Shown: positions 11,902-23,425, numbered from the stretch's first letter. The stretch is DNA of 64,000 nt from Cladorrhinum sp. PSN259 (GCA_033725935.1 MU867142.1:1-64000); one strand, 5' to 3'. The notes: generated from the sequence alone by a model not told the origin. Numbers and translations are program-made.

Positions 11902-12959
11902 ATAGGTATTAAGGACCCGGGAACGGAAACTGAGCATTGATAAATATATTCTTTCCATATTAACTCGTTATTTTACGATGATGGAGTAGGATTTTCCGTC
12001 CTATACAGTATGCTTTGCCCTACGGTGACAGATATTTGTCGTTCATGCCATAAGATACCTAATTACCTGGCAACATTCGGTCAAATTACTCATATTATAA
12101 CTCATCTTGTACATTTTCAATTTTAAATTGTGCGGTAAGACAGAGGACCACGGTTCCTTTGAGAACTTAAGCAGAAGCCTCATAATAAGTACCCCAAAAG
12201 ATAATAAAGTTATTTTCTAGGCTTATATAGGAAAAAAGAGGAGGTTAGTTACTTCGTAATGCGGGACAGAGACAAATTATATTAACCTAACTATTAAACG
12301 GGAGCACGCTCACCGTAAGCATGCTCGGTATGAGTATGCTCCCCGGAAGCACGCTCCCTCCGAGCGCGGAGCAGGCTCAGGAAAGCAAACTCCGACTCCG
12401 GCAAATAGAAGCCTTGCTCTATAGGAGCAAGTTCATACTCTCCAGGAGCAAACACTCTAAAAAGCACACCTTTCGGAGTATGCTCCTACGGAATTTATTC
12501 ATATAGAGTAAGCTTGTATAGAGCAAGCTCCTTAATATAGAAGGTGTTTTTTAACTAAGGCCGAAAAAAGCTTTAAAGAGCTTTCTAAATAGTGGCATTT
12601 TATACATATATAAAAGGAGCACCTTTTTCTATTCTAGCTTAATGAAAGTTGTTTACTATTGAGGCTATAAGCCGACTGTTAGTGCCGCATGAGCCGCTGT
12701 TAAGATTCGCTTAGAAGTTGTGTGTTGCCACAAACAATGTCTCAGCCGGTACTAGCTTACTCACCTGACAAGTGTGCACACCATTGAGGAGAGTGGTGTC
12801 TATTGAGACGAGGATATATGGAATCTCATCTCTTTAGAATTTCTAATTCGAGCCCAGATTTCTATCACGGATTTATACTAGCTACTAAGCCACCCTCATG
12901 ATCCACAGGCATAGACGGTTGAAGCCCCCAACTCCCTCGAATGCCAACTAGAAACCCAT
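11902..12959. other. Intergenic, partly AT-rich; 15-bp repeat near the middle
   Basis: No gene is recognised. AT-rich decayed sequence (to about 12640) contains the short repeat block at 12303-12362 and related GAGCA/TGCTC motifs to about 12540. The last 300 bp look like ordinary unique DNA downstream of the NLP gene. Confidence 0.5.
12303..12362. repeat. Degenerate 15-bp tandem repeat (4 units)
   Basis: Four units of 15 bp, each an AGYRYGCTC core with a variable six-base tail, follow each other exactly at 12303, 12318, 12333 and 12348. Looser GGAGCA/TGCTC motifs go on to about 12540. The core is close to a palindrome (GAGCATGCTC). Confidence 0.7.
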
Positions 12960-13825
12960 CTACTGATCAGCATCAAAGTTGAATCCCTGAATCTTATTCC
13001 CGGCGGCAGCCCTCAGGTTTTCCGCAAAGTCCTTGTCCGAAAGCTTGGGCCGGATACCGCCGTCGTGGCTCCAGCTCTTGCCGTTCAGCACCTTGGCGCG
13101 GAGGTCGTTGTTGGGCCAGTTATTGTAGCCGACGAGGGCGCCGCGCACCCACTTGCGCGAGTGGTTCTCGATCTTTTCATCGCCCGCATTGGCGTTACGG
13201 AAGCTGAGAAAAACTATCAGTAAAAGAAATACCCACATGTATGATCGTCAAAATGGACATTAAAAAAAACTCACTTGTGCGAACCAAAAACTCCCTCCTT
13301 GTGATACACCAGCTTGGGCTTCGTCCCGTCGAGCAGGCGAGGGTTGTCGATGGCCTGCTCGTGCTTTCCGTGGGAGGAAGGCGAGACACGAATGACCTGA
13401 TCCCCCCTGGTGAAGACGATAATGTGCTCCCATTCGTGGGTGTGGCCCACGCTGCCCAAGCCGCACACGTTCTGGTCCTTTTCAAAGTAGTACTCGTACA
13501 TGATTCCGCAGATCCCATTGTTGCACCGCGCCCGGCTGTAGACGTTGAGGTTCTCCAGACGATTGGGCGCCCTGCACACGGAGGCCGGGCACTCCTTCTT
13601 GTGGTCGAGGCCGGGGTTGAGGTTGCCCGAGCGATCAATAGCCGAGGTGGCATAGCAGCTGTCTCTGTCAAAGTCCACGGCCGGCTGGAACTTGAACTCA
13701 ACATCGGATGCGGAAGCGGGGAGGGATCCAACCACGCCGCGGGCGTGGAGCTGATCGATGGGAGAGGCGGCGACAACGCTCAGGATGCTGGCCAGGAGCA
13801 TAGCGGAAGTGAAGCGGTACTGCAT
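12960..13825 (-). CDS. NPP1-type necrosis-inducing-like protein (NLP), secreted
   Basis: Two exons, 13825-13275 and 13203-12960, joined by a 71-bp GTGAGT...CTCAG intron, give 264 residues. I chose the ATG at 13825 because it starts directly with a signal peptide (MQYRF, hydrophobic core, cleavage near VAAS); an in-frame ATG lies 30 bp upstream. The NPP1 core is clear: an IMYEYYFEKDQ block and GHTHEWEHIIVF at about 127-138. The family heptad is GHRHDWE, so Arg is Thr and the metal-site Asp is Glu here. Six cysteines precede the heptad, unlike the classical two- or four-cysteine types. NLPs are secreted, bind plant membrane glycosylinositol phosphorylceramides and can trigger necrosis or immunity; with the altered heptad, activity here is uncertain. 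No stops or frameshifts are seen. Confidence 0.88.
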
Positions 13826-13907
13826 CTTGGGCTGGGGATGAAAGAGAAGGGGCAATTGTTGAATGGTAGATGTAGAGTTTGAAGTTGTGAAAGGCTGAAG
13901 GTCTTAA

Positions 13908-14019
13908 GATTGCTGGGTTGCTGGATTGCTGGATTGCTGGATTGCTGGATTGCTGGATTGCTGGATTGCTGGATTGCTGGATTGCTGGATTGCTGGATTG
14001 CTGGATTGCTGGATTGCTG
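13908..14019. repeat. 8-bp tandem satellite, 14 copies
   Basis: The unit GATTGCTG is repeated 14 times almost perfectly; only the second unit differs (GGTTGCTG). It begins 83 bp upstream of the chosen NLP start codon, inside the promoter or 5' UTR, so unit-number changes could affect expression. Confidence 0.95.
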
Positions 14020-14916
14020 AATGATGTTGATCTGATGGGAATATTAATACTCTCAATACCTGGATTTCCTTGAAGCTTTATAGTACTGCCTCAGGACATC
14101 TTGATATGTCCATTATGAGCGTCTAGACTACACCCTTAGGCCTATTGAGGCAATGCATTATCGTCGGACTCTGTACGAAATTCTAGAAGATCCTTATGGT
14201 TCTATAAAATCCTCATGGTTCCATAAGATCCTCATAGTAACTAATGAAGCCACCTCTCTCGGCCAGACAATTATGGAAGCAATTTTGCCGTAAGCTCTTG
14301 GCAGGAAAAGTCCGACACTGCATTGAGGCTGTCATTGCCTCAACATTTTGAGACTATAACAGAAGAACAGAGGTAAAGAGGATGGCCTTAGCCACCAGTC
14401 AGCATAGTACGAGGGCCACTGCACCGTAACCTTTTTAGGCTACCGATAAGCAGTCGTGGCTGCGGGGAAGTCCGAGAGTAATCCTTTCATATAGGGCGCA
14501 GCCTAACCTGGTAGCAAGACCGTTACCGAGATATTTTCTTTTCTTTGGTAAACTATAGACGGACAGTGCCAGCTTTCATAAGAAGGTAGTGTTAATAATG
14601 AAAGAACTATTTTAATAGTATACTGCCCTTCTAGTAAGAACGTACTGCCTGGTTAGCAAGGGCGGCGCACCGCCCTTCTATAATTTGTTTTTTATTTATT
14701 TATCTTTTTCCGAGGTCCCATTTGGTATTAGCTATCCTATAACTGTGGATAATCATCAATCAACACCATATCATCAGCTTAGCATTCCTTTTCCATCCGC
14801 CACAACTCAGCCAGAACCTTAGCCAACAGGGGCCTCGACCCAGCCGAGTCAAAAACCGAAGGGCCATTCCGAGCTGACGGACGACCCACAACCTCGTCCA
14901 AAAATGCCTCGGCCTA
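14020..14916. other. Intergenic, no gene recognised
   Basis: At 14189-14237 a unit like ATCCTCATGGTTCYATAAG is repeated about 2.5 times. At about 14660-14675 there is a GGCGGCGCACCGCCC palindrome. From about 14750 the composition is GC-richer and leads into the Copia remnant. Confidence 0.4.
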
Positions 14917-17570
14917 TTGAGTCTCACTGAGCCAAAACTCCTTGTCAGCGCTAGCTGCGTCTTCAGCGGCGCCGGCCCTTCACCTCCCTGTCCTGCTGGT
15001 GGCAGGATACAACCTTCCCCTCACAAGCACAATTCCCGCTCCGCCGACGCCCGTCTTGTCGCTCGCATTCCACTAGGGTGCTCCAGCCGTGCATTTCTTG
15101 ATAAGGTCACGAATCCCCCGGGGGGAATGGAAACAGTCTGGGAACCTACTCTTCCCTACCGCATCGTTCACCTAGAGCACCTCGTCGTGTTTTTTTTTTT
15201 TTTTTTTTTTGGCTCTCCGGCGCTTGCTTAGTGCCTCGTTAGCCTTACGGAGCGAAGAGACCTCTGACTTGAGGAGAGCCGCTCGATGCATTATTGAGTA
15301 CACTTACCACGACGTCGCCAACGACCTTCGAGAGCACCTGAGACAAGTAGAGCGAAGTGCTCGCCTGAAGCGCAATTCAGCCTTTCCCACGTATCACGAC
15401 GAAACGACCGAACAACAGACCGACGATGCCGGAGAGGGCTCGGACGGGAACCGATCCGGCACCAACCGCGATAAACGACATGGAAAGCAGACGAAGGTGA
15501 AGAGAGAAAGCTCAACAAGGACCTTATGATCTACGATTATCCCTATCTGCGAGGCTTGCAAACAACCAGGACACTCGATAGCTTGCTGTTTTTAGGCCTT
15601 CCTAGATCCCAAATCAACCGGATTTCGAACCAACAAGGATACGAGGCCCTTGCCGATATGAGGATTAAGAAGAATATTGATGGAGCAGGAGACCACTTTA
15701 CCACAGCGAAGGCTGAGAAAGCTGAAGGAAAAGCAATCAGCAAAGAGAACAGGTTAGGGCGCGGTCTTGTCTCGAGAAGCTCAACAGAAAGGAACCGACT
15801 ACTGTCAATAGTATCTCCAAGGCTTTGAGGATAGCCGACCCGCAGCACGTTGGTGCCAAGGATTATTTGATCAGTGAGTTCAACCGCCATATCATGGTCA
15901 TAATGTGGCGGTTGACGAATGTTAAGGTAGTTGCAGTTAAGGGATATGAAGATCCTACCAGCTGGCTAGCTGACGTCCGACGTAACCCATTCCTGTTCAG
16001 TAAGGACCTGGTCCCTCATTTTCGGAATGCAACAGCGCACTCTCTACCGTAGTATACCAGCATCCGACAGTTTGAGCTGCTCCTCCGTGACCTCGAAGCG
16101 AAAGTCGTAGAGTTCATTCCTCGAGGCGAGCAGAGTTGGTGAAAGTGGGAAAGATTTAACCTCTTGGTAAACCCGTTCTGCGCCGCCCCTCTTGAGAATT
16201 CGGTGAGTTTGCTGTTGCTGAAATCCTAGATTGACTTTGGGCAGTCCTGGAAGAAGGTATTAGAAAAACGAGTTTCTGCATCCATTTGTGGAACACCTAC
16301 TCTATGCGACGTCTCTTGGCCCCAGGACGCAGCGTCCACTCGATTGTCTGATTCATCAAATGGATATGGCAGCGCTGACATCGGCGAGTATCCTGACTTC
16401 TCCGACGCCGTGGCCCATTATAGCTCTGCTCGGTTCGATCGCAGTTGATATTTTGACATTTTCGAGACTCCTTCTCCTTTGGCTTCCAGTTGGTGTTGTG
16501 CCTATGATAAAACAAATGACACCGGTGACATCGGTGAACAGTGCACAAGCCAAAAACGCCATAAAAACTTGCCAACTCCCTACTCACTAGGTACGCCTGT
16601 TGAAAGGACTGGGGCGCTTCTGGTCAGGGCGCGGGAAATGAGAGACTGGTTCAAAGAGCCCTCTCTTTCCTGCCTCCGTTTTACGTTACCCCGATAGATA
16701 ACTAGATTACCTGGTAAAAAACGGGCGGTATCTTTGCCATCAATATCCTAACTCCTTTTCATATTCTCCTCGACGGTTGCAGTATCAATATTCCCCGCGA
16801 AATTCTTGACACTGTCCTTCACATCATCATTGTTATTAATCTGTATGCCTCAGTATATCTTAAAGAAAAGTTTGAGAATTGTCCTTGTTTTCTGTTGATT
16901 CACACGGCAAACATCAGACAAGTACGGAGGAAGCGTGAAAATGATCCCATCTCCCTACACTTCGACATGACCCAGCCAGCTTCCTTCATCCTGCCAGCCG
17001 CCTAGCCTTCGTCGACTCCGTAATAGCCCGATAGCGTGTGTATTCATGATGAGCCCGCAAAGGCGAGGTAGGTGCACGGCTTAGGTTTTTGGTAATTTAT
17101 TTTCGACAAGGGTCGCATGACCATTCAAGGATACGGAGAGGTCGATATCGTTGTTGAAATGCCACACTGAGAGAATGTCCTGAGGTTAAGAGATGTGGGC
17201 TACTGGCAGGGATTCGCAACTAACGTAGTATCGTACAAGGCCCTGAAGCAACAAGGCATCTACTGGAACAATAAAGGCCACAATAACCACTTGGCCCTCG
17301 AAGTCCCTTCTCCCGCGCGTGGATCCGCCGTCAACACGATGATGCGTCGCTGCAATCCCGTCGCCCGCGGAGCTGAGATCGCCGTCTCTTGCCTGATCGC
17401 TCAGGTCACCCTCCCGGATGCTCTCTGCCTTCCCGACCGCATCATCCTCCATGCCGGAACGGTTCTGCCCGCCGGCGCCGTGCTGCCCGAAGCCTTTAGT
17501 CTTGCAATAGTCAATCCTGTCGGTCATTTGTTTTCCCGGCTTCCCGGCGCTTCTTTTCCGTCATAAAGAT
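14917..17570 (+). mobile_element. Copia-type LTR retrotransposon remnant (gag to pre-integrase)
   Basis: The stretch holds broken frames of a Copia polyprotein. A CCHC zinc knuckle (CEACKQPGHSIAC, C-x2-C-x4-H-x4-C) lies at about 15547-15585. A protease to pre-integrase segment at about 17100-17290 reads MTIQGYGEVDIVV, then a stop, then FATNVVSYKALKQQGIYW, the usual fungal Copia block. Short frames at 14917-15231, 15209-15529, 15526-15828 and 15825-16052 are fragments of the same decayed gag. Reading frame changes and stops are many. No reverse transcriptase or LTR is seen. A run of about 22 T lies at 15190-15211. Confidence 0.6.
15547..15585 (+). other. CCHC zinc-knuckle motif in decayed gag
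   Basis: Codons for Cys, Cys, His and Cys are spaced C-x2-C-x4-H-x4-C, the nucleic-acid-binding knuckle of retroviral-type Gag. It identifies the surrounding broken frames as retrotransposon gag. Confidence 0.7.
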
Positions 17571-17679
17571 GTCTTCCAGTCCGATCGAGACTCTACAAGA
17601 TCTGCATTCATCGGTTCAACTCCGTTAGACAAGTTCCCAAGGCGTCGAGTCTGACTTGCCAAACCTTAATTCTTAGTCT

Positions 17680-18730
17680 TTTTCACTTACTGGGTACGTT
17701 GAGGCTGAGATCATACGAAAAGGTGAGGCCAGGCATGTCAAGGACTTCATTGCCCGCCAGATCATACTGAGGTGGGGTCACCCAATGATGGTTGTAGTGG
17801 ACGGAGGCTCTGAGTTCAAGAAAGAGGTGGTTGAGTATCTGGAGACTCTAAATATCCGGCGGCATGCGATCTCGCCCTATAACTCTCGTGCCAATGGCGT
17901 TACCGAAGTTGGCCATATCCCTATTGCGTGGGTACTGATAAAGATGACTGGTGGCACTGGGAGAGGGTGGAAGAAGCTGTTGCCGTACGTGCTCTTCGCA
18001 GACAGGATAATAGTACGGAGTAGCACTGGGTATACCCCCTTCTACTTGGCTTATGGGTTTCACCCTATCTAACCGATCGAGAAGGATGTCCCTACGTGGA
18101 GGATACTTGACTGGGAAGCGATTGGCTTGGGAGGATCAGGTGGGGAAAGAGGATTAAGAGAGGCTACGGCGGCGTTGATTGAGAATAGAGTCCATTTGCT
18201 GCTTGCGGCGGAGCAGAGGCTGCCTGAAGTCGCAGAAAGGGTTGGGCGTGTGCGAGAAAAGTTGGCGACAGTAAGGGAAGAGAAGAATAAGCACCGTAGA
18301 CGTCCAAAGAACGTTGAGATTAACGTAGGAGACCTTGTGCTGGTGTATAATACTAATAAGAAGATCGATATGTTAGTAAATAAGAAGTTGAAGTATCGAT
18401 GGTCTGGTCCTTATAGGGTCCGTGAGGTTCTTGAGCATAGCGTTTACTAGCTGGAGACTCTGGACGGGGTTAAGATCAGGACCCCATATACGCTAGACAG
18501 GGTGAAGAAATTCTTCAGGATGGACGGTGTTTTAGTAGATGAGGAGGATACGGACATGTAGCCGGGTTTGAAGCTGGCTGATTAGAGAGGGAGTGGTGAA
18601 GTTGAGCTTGCGGAAGAGGTGGTAAGAGAGGAAGTCCTGGGAAGAGCTAGCGAAGTGAGAGAGGTAGTGGGAGATCGGCAATAGCCGACCCCTCACTCGA
18701 TTAGACGGAGGATGACCCGAGTAATGGCAG
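17680..18730 (+). mobile_element. Gypsy-type integrase remnant
   Basis: A frame from about 17700 reads as the integrase core of a Ty3/Gypsy element: HVKDFIARQIILRWGHP, then VVVDGGSEFKKEV with the second catalytic Asp, then SPYNSRANGVTEVGH, and LAYGFHP before a stop at 18070. The following frame (18127-18450) holds the downstream helical stretch and the end domain (GDLVLVYN, then YRWSGPYRVREV, the GPF/Y module). The catalytic Glu region is altered (GVTEVGH; normally G-x-x-E-x-x-H) and only one stop separates the two frames, so decay is milder than in the 1-10 kb element. Gag, protease and reverse transcriptase are absent. Confidence 0.75.
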
Positions 18731-20283
18731 GCAAAAGAAGAGGAGGGAAGATTGAGGTGTTATTAAGGAGAGGTAAACCAGAAGGGTGGTAAAGTGGAGG
18801 TGTTGTGTTTTTCTGTTAAGACGAAAGCAGGGTCGTGGAAGACCTGGCTGCTTTCGAACGGCCTTAGACCTATTATTTGTAATGAAGAGATGTGAGGTGT
18901 TCCGAGGAGTAGCGATATCGTTGCTATACTTTAGCATTAAAAGCGACCATTTTTCAATAAGAAAGATATTGCGGTATATCTTCCTATAAGTCGATATGTT
19001 TATTTAGATATCTTTATTAATACGCTAGCGAATAGGTTATTTAAGAGCGAAAAAATATTTTAGGGTTAATGAAAAGGGAGTAGCGATAATAATATTTTAA
19101 TAATAAGACGCTTTTTAGAAAAATAAAGTAAAGGAAAGGGAGAAGGTAAATTAAGCTTCCCCGCTTATAATTCCGTTAATATTATTAGTCAGTCACAGAT
19201 CTTAGGCAGCAATTTAACCGTTTTTTACCGCTACGCCGTCACTATTATTATATTAGTCTTGTCTTTATTCAGCTAATACATAGATAGGTCCTTAATGCTA
19301 CCATTTATTTAGACGAGCTGGTCTCGAGCCCGTCCCTGAAATTGGACCCTTGGAGTTTTTAGATTAAAAGCTAAATAGGGACTAAAAGGGTCCGGCATTC
19401 GTGCCGGAATACCGGGCAAATAGTTCAATAAATTACCGAATCTGCTAGAAATATTTCCTTTATAAGGTCTTTATATTCCGCGCTGCCATGAATATATATA
19501 AAAAAAAATAAAAAATAAAAAAAAAACGAAAAAAAACGGATAGTCGAGCCGCATGCTTCCGGTATAAGAGTCACCGTTATAATATATAGTTTTGCTATAG
19601 GCCGATTATAGCGACCTAAAAGTCGATCGCTATTAATAAGCCGATATAGGGCATTAAGGTCCGAGCTTATACGGACCCCACGATCTACGATCGAGCTTTG
19701 CATTAAGTACCATAAAGATCGTAATAAAGGGGCCTTACACATAACTCTTTTTTCTATAATTCAGCTAATCAAGCTGCTTATATATAGGTGCACCAAGCAT
19801 ATGTCTAGGGTACTGATCTAACTATGGTTCGATTTCTCGTCTGTAAAGCGAAGGCGCAGTGCGGCACTAAAGGGCATAGCGGGCGGGTATAAGGGGTTAA
19901 AGCAGGGACGGAGTGGTCCAGAACGCAAATTTAGGCCTTCTCGCTGCCCTATAAGCTAAGGCAAGCTTTTATTCGTCGTCGTCTTAGACTACTTCGTCAT
20001 AGCTTTTCAAGAATTCCCGAGATAATGATAAGGAGACAGGTAGTCCTGGCCCTCCGACCACCTGGACCGTCGTGTACAATAGTAGGGCGGCTCGCCCCCC
20101 GGTTCCCTGCGGTTAGTATTCGTCTTGCGATAGATACTTAGCCCTTTATTGACGCGCTAATTGCAGATGGCATCTATTAAGCCGGCGGCAACTGTGTAAC
20201 GCGACGTCCTTTATCCCGCGCCGGCAAATAGTAGCGGAAGCCCACGCTGTAAGCCAAATATGCGGACTGGATAGAAGCGCCCT
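18731..20283. other. AT-rich decayed DNA, no gene recognised
   Basis: Apart from the tail of the Gypsy remnant to about 18940, the stretch is stop-rich and TA-rich, with an A-rich run at 19500-19540. GC-richer patches at 19820-20280 show no conserved frame. It looks like RIP-mutated repeat DNA of unknown origin. Confidence 0.5.
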
Positions 20284-20665
20284 ATGCCTAGGAGCCAAGA
20301 TTCGCTTGGCGGGGCATCGAGCTTTCCGCCTCAGTCGCCCTCTATTCCGCCGACCTTAGCGGGAGCGGCCGGGCAGTCGCCATCTAGTGCCGCAGCCCTC
20401 TCCTCGACCATACCCTCGAAAAGGAGGAGGGGGGTCGGCATCATGATACCTAACGCCTGCAATAGGTGCCGCAAAAAGCGCGCCAAGGTTTGTAACCTTA
20501 CTCTTCCCGCTTTGGAATGAAGTCTAAGTAGACTCCTCTCCAGCTAGTCGAGGAATAAATCAAATGGAAAGAAGTTTGGAATAAGCAGCTAACATGCCAG
20601 CGCCTATTCAGTGCGACGGACAAAAGCTATCATGTGCCCGATGCACTTCACTCCAGCCGGCCGTT
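20284..20665 (+). pseudogene. Zn(II)2Cys6 transcription factor, 5' fragment only
   Basis: Exon 1 (20284-20487) encodes a Ser/Pro-rich leader, a basic KRRRG stretch and ACNRCRKKRAK. An intron of 124 bp (GTTTGT donor, GCTAAC branch site, ATTCAG acceptor) follows. Exon 2 from 20612 continues CDGQKLSCARCTSLQP. Together the six cysteines fit the zinc-cluster DNA-binding domain, and the intron sits at the position usual in this family, between the second and third Cys. After about 20660 the frame enters GAGTC-rich sequence leading into an LTR, so the regulatory part is gone. Confidence 0.75.
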
Positions 20666-21016
20666 AATTGGCATCGAGTCTTTCGAGTCATATCCAGGAC
20701 CCTACAGACTCGACAGACTCGATAGTTGAGTCCGTTCGAGTCTGATATAAAGATAGGAGACATACGTAAAATAGCTTCACTTTACGTAGGAGGGAAGTGC
20801 TGGGCACTTCCCCATCCGGGGAATCTGATTCCTTACGCAAGCAGTACAGTTCATTTATCTACAATCTACTCTCAGTAGCTCCTTGTTAGAACAACCTGTT
20901 GTTGACAGTGAACCTCCTTGTCTAAGGAGCGTCCCACAGCCTTCGATTATCCTGTCATCTTACCTTTGGCGTACTGCCTTGAAGTCTGTATCCACACCCG
21001 GTTGCAGGTTGTAACA
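20666..21016 (+). repeat. Truncated or solo LTR of the chromovirus family
   Basis: From about 20745 the sequence follows the LTR at 3624-4126: TAGCTTCACTTTA, the AAGTGCTGGGCACTTC hairpin, CTTACGCAAGCA, TTCATTTATCTACAAT, and the final GGTTGTAACA at 21007-21016. The upstream U3 part differs and carries GAGTC/GACTC motifs (20665-20740). No TGTTACG start is found, so the left end is truncated or diverged. It has no internal element sequence beside it. Confidence 0.75.
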
Positions 21017-22114
21017 GGATCTTTCTGACCAACACCTTCTTACTACAGTGGTTGTGTCCTACTTTGGCCTGGGACTGGTATACCTACTGATCCGGCTTCC
21101 TGGCGCAAGCAGTTTGCTACAAAGGTTTCCAGACGTGTGGGCCAAAAAGTTCATTCTAGGAAAGAGGTCTTTTGATGGTCACAAGGTGCGAAGGATTTCA
21201 AGGACTGGCTGTGAGGATTGCGGGGTATCTGCGTAACAGTATTGATTGTTGGAACAAGTGGCACGGGCTAAATTAGTATGGGAGCGTAGGTATTGTATAA
21301 CACTGCTTTTATTAGGTACATCCCTGTCCCGCACGGGCCGTGGTCTTTCCTGACAGCAAAAGGGATACTGTCGGCGTATCCGTATTCTCTTAGGTGGCAA
21401 AAGTTTGACCGGTGTTCCGTGTCACACTTGGACTGCGAGTCTTTGGCGAATGGGAACGAGAAGACTCGAACCGGATATGACGCCATCATATACTATATCT
21501 CCACACAGCGCAAGAATGTCAGTTTCAGTGATGACGTAGATCGTTGCAAGCCCATCAAAAGTCTTTGCAATCTCGTATTGTTTCCACTTTGATCACGACA
21601 AGTTCCTTGCGCTAAAGCAAGACCCGGCGCCCCGGATCGCTAACGCTAAGAGCAGGGATGTCCTGTATTGGCGTCCCCTTTAGCGTTCCAAGATTCACTC
21701 TCCCATCTCTTGGGAATTGCATGTAGACTCGGTTCATCCGAACAAAACCGCTTCTTGTTCAGGGAAGGTTTGCTCTCCAAATGCTCGAAAATGAGATGTC
21801 GTGATCAGCAAACCGATAACTATCTGTAAATGCCTCGTCCTAAACCCGAAAGAAAGAAAGAGAGTCTACATATTTTCTTTAAACACCTTCCTTACCCCGG
21901 CTCAGGCGATAGCGCCACCAATCACGGCTGAATATCGGTCTGAACGAACACAGCTCCCTCCGAGACACCGCTGCCTGACCCCTGGATTACGGGCTCGAAA
22001 GGATTTTAAAACCATGTTTTCCACAATACTTTCCCCTTTTCGCTCGATGTCACTTTTGACAGTCAGGATGAGCTCACATTTTACTTCACGTCGATACTGA
22101 GTAAGACAACCAAG
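21017..22114. other. Intergenic, no gene recognised
   Basis: Balanced base composition with short overlapping frames on both strands (such as 21293-21592) that show no family motif. It separates the LTR from the membrane-protein gene. Confidence 0.4.
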
Positions 22115-23425
22115 ATGGATTTCTCGCCATCAGCAAACGCATCCGCCAAGTCGACCGCTTCGACCGGCATCGGCGGGACGGGCCCGAACCAGATCGCCGC
22201 CGCCTTTGCTACCTGGACGATTGCGTGCGCTTGCGTGTGTCTAAGGATGTGGACCCGGGCCAAGATTGTTGGTGTATTTACGATATCGGACTGGGTTATC
22301 GTTCTTGCTCTGGTATCGTCCAACCCCTCCTCACCCCGCTTCATCTGGGCGCCGGGAAAGAACCGTGCTGATAATATCAGGCGGCCGCCTTGGGACAATG
22401 CATCAGCAAGATTGAAGAGTGCTTGCACGGGATGGGCAGACACGTCCAAGATATTGACTTTGCTACCGAGTCGTTTGATCTGCTTCGGGTACGTTATTTC
22501 CTGCCCGTCACCGACAATAATCCATCGGCGTCTAATACGGAGCAGGCATGGTGGTATTCGCTCCTCACATATAACCTCACGCTAGCCTTCACCAAGATTT
22601 CCATCTGCCTTTTATATCTTGACATCTTTACCTTGCCCCGAGCTCGGACTGCCTGTTTCATTCTTCTGGGCGTCGTTCTCCTATCCAGCCTCTGGGCAAT
22701 CATTGCCGTAGTGACGGCCACAATCCCGCTCCGGGCGATATGGGATATCAAAATGAAGCCGACTTTTGTGCAGAGCTATGCGGTTTGGTGGTCATTGGCT
22801 GGGTATGTGCTGTACATCTAAATCTTTCTTTGCTGCATCAACTAATGTATTAGGTTCGCTCTCTTGACCGACATTCTCATCTTTACCTTTCCTATTCCCA
22901 TGATTGCCCCGCTTAATCTTTGCCGTCGACAAAAGATTCTCGTGGTGGGAACATTTGCAATTGGATTCTTGTATGTCATCCCCCCGCTTCATGATGAGCC
23001 CATGCTTATTCTGTGCTAGCGTCTGTACCGTCTCCATTATCCGGCTCATCATCCTCATCCGGCTCGTCATCGTCGTCCGATCGAAACAAACCCACAATCT
23101 GGATTTTACATATAACAATACCACGATAACATACTGGAATGTGATAGAGATCCACACAGGGATCGTGGTTGCGTGTCTGATGACGCTAAAGCCGTTTGTC
23201 GCCCGTTTCTTTCCGAATCTATTAGATCCGAGGCGTGCGTCCGATACTATGGGGGAGATTGCCTCGGAAAATCCATTGACGATTGGCTCAAAACCGACAG
23301 GTGCGGTCTTGGCAGGAATTCTGGGAGGTCGAAAGACGGAGGAGGAGCAAGGAGATGAGATCACGATGCAGGATTTAGAGAGTCGGAATGATAGCACAGT
23401 AGGTTTGAACGGGAGGAACCGGTAA
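22115..23425 (+). CDS. PTH11-like / fungal rhodopsin-domain integral membrane protein
   Basis: Four exons (22115-22312, 22381-22802, 22854-22970, 23020-23425) give 380 residues with no break. Introns are 68, 51 and 49 bp with GTATCG or GTATGT donors and CAG/TAG acceptors. The product has the seven-helix layout of the fungal rhodopsin-domain family: helix 1 with FATWTIACACVCLRMWTR, the SDWVIVLAL turn, LAFTKISICLLYLDIF, a Trp-rich fifth segment, LTDILIFTFPIPMI, VGTFAIGFFVC across the last junction, and HTGIVVACLMTLKPF, then a charged tail. Relatives act as plasma-membrane receptors or sensors, PTH11 being needed for appressorium formation in rice blast. The CFEM domain of classical PTH11 is absent. 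It stands alone between repeats and shows no RIP. Confidence 0.85.

Noticed and set aside
13241..13882. 213-codon plus-strand frame opposite the NLP gene
   Set aside because: It is the antisense shadow of the NLP exon 1, which has a signal peptide, family motifs and a proper intron.
15209..16697. Several 60-115 codon frames on both strands considered as small genes
   Set aside because: Plus frames are pieces of the decayed Copia gag around the CCHC knuckle; minus ones have no features of their own.
17186..17566. Overlapping frames on both strands of about 113-123 codons
   Set aside because: The plus frame starts inside the Copia pre-integrase block and is part of that remnant; the minus frame is its shadow. 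Neither is a separate gene.
22792..23397. 201-codon minus-strand frame
   Set aside because: Antisense to the membrane-protein gene exons; it crosses their introns and has no motif.
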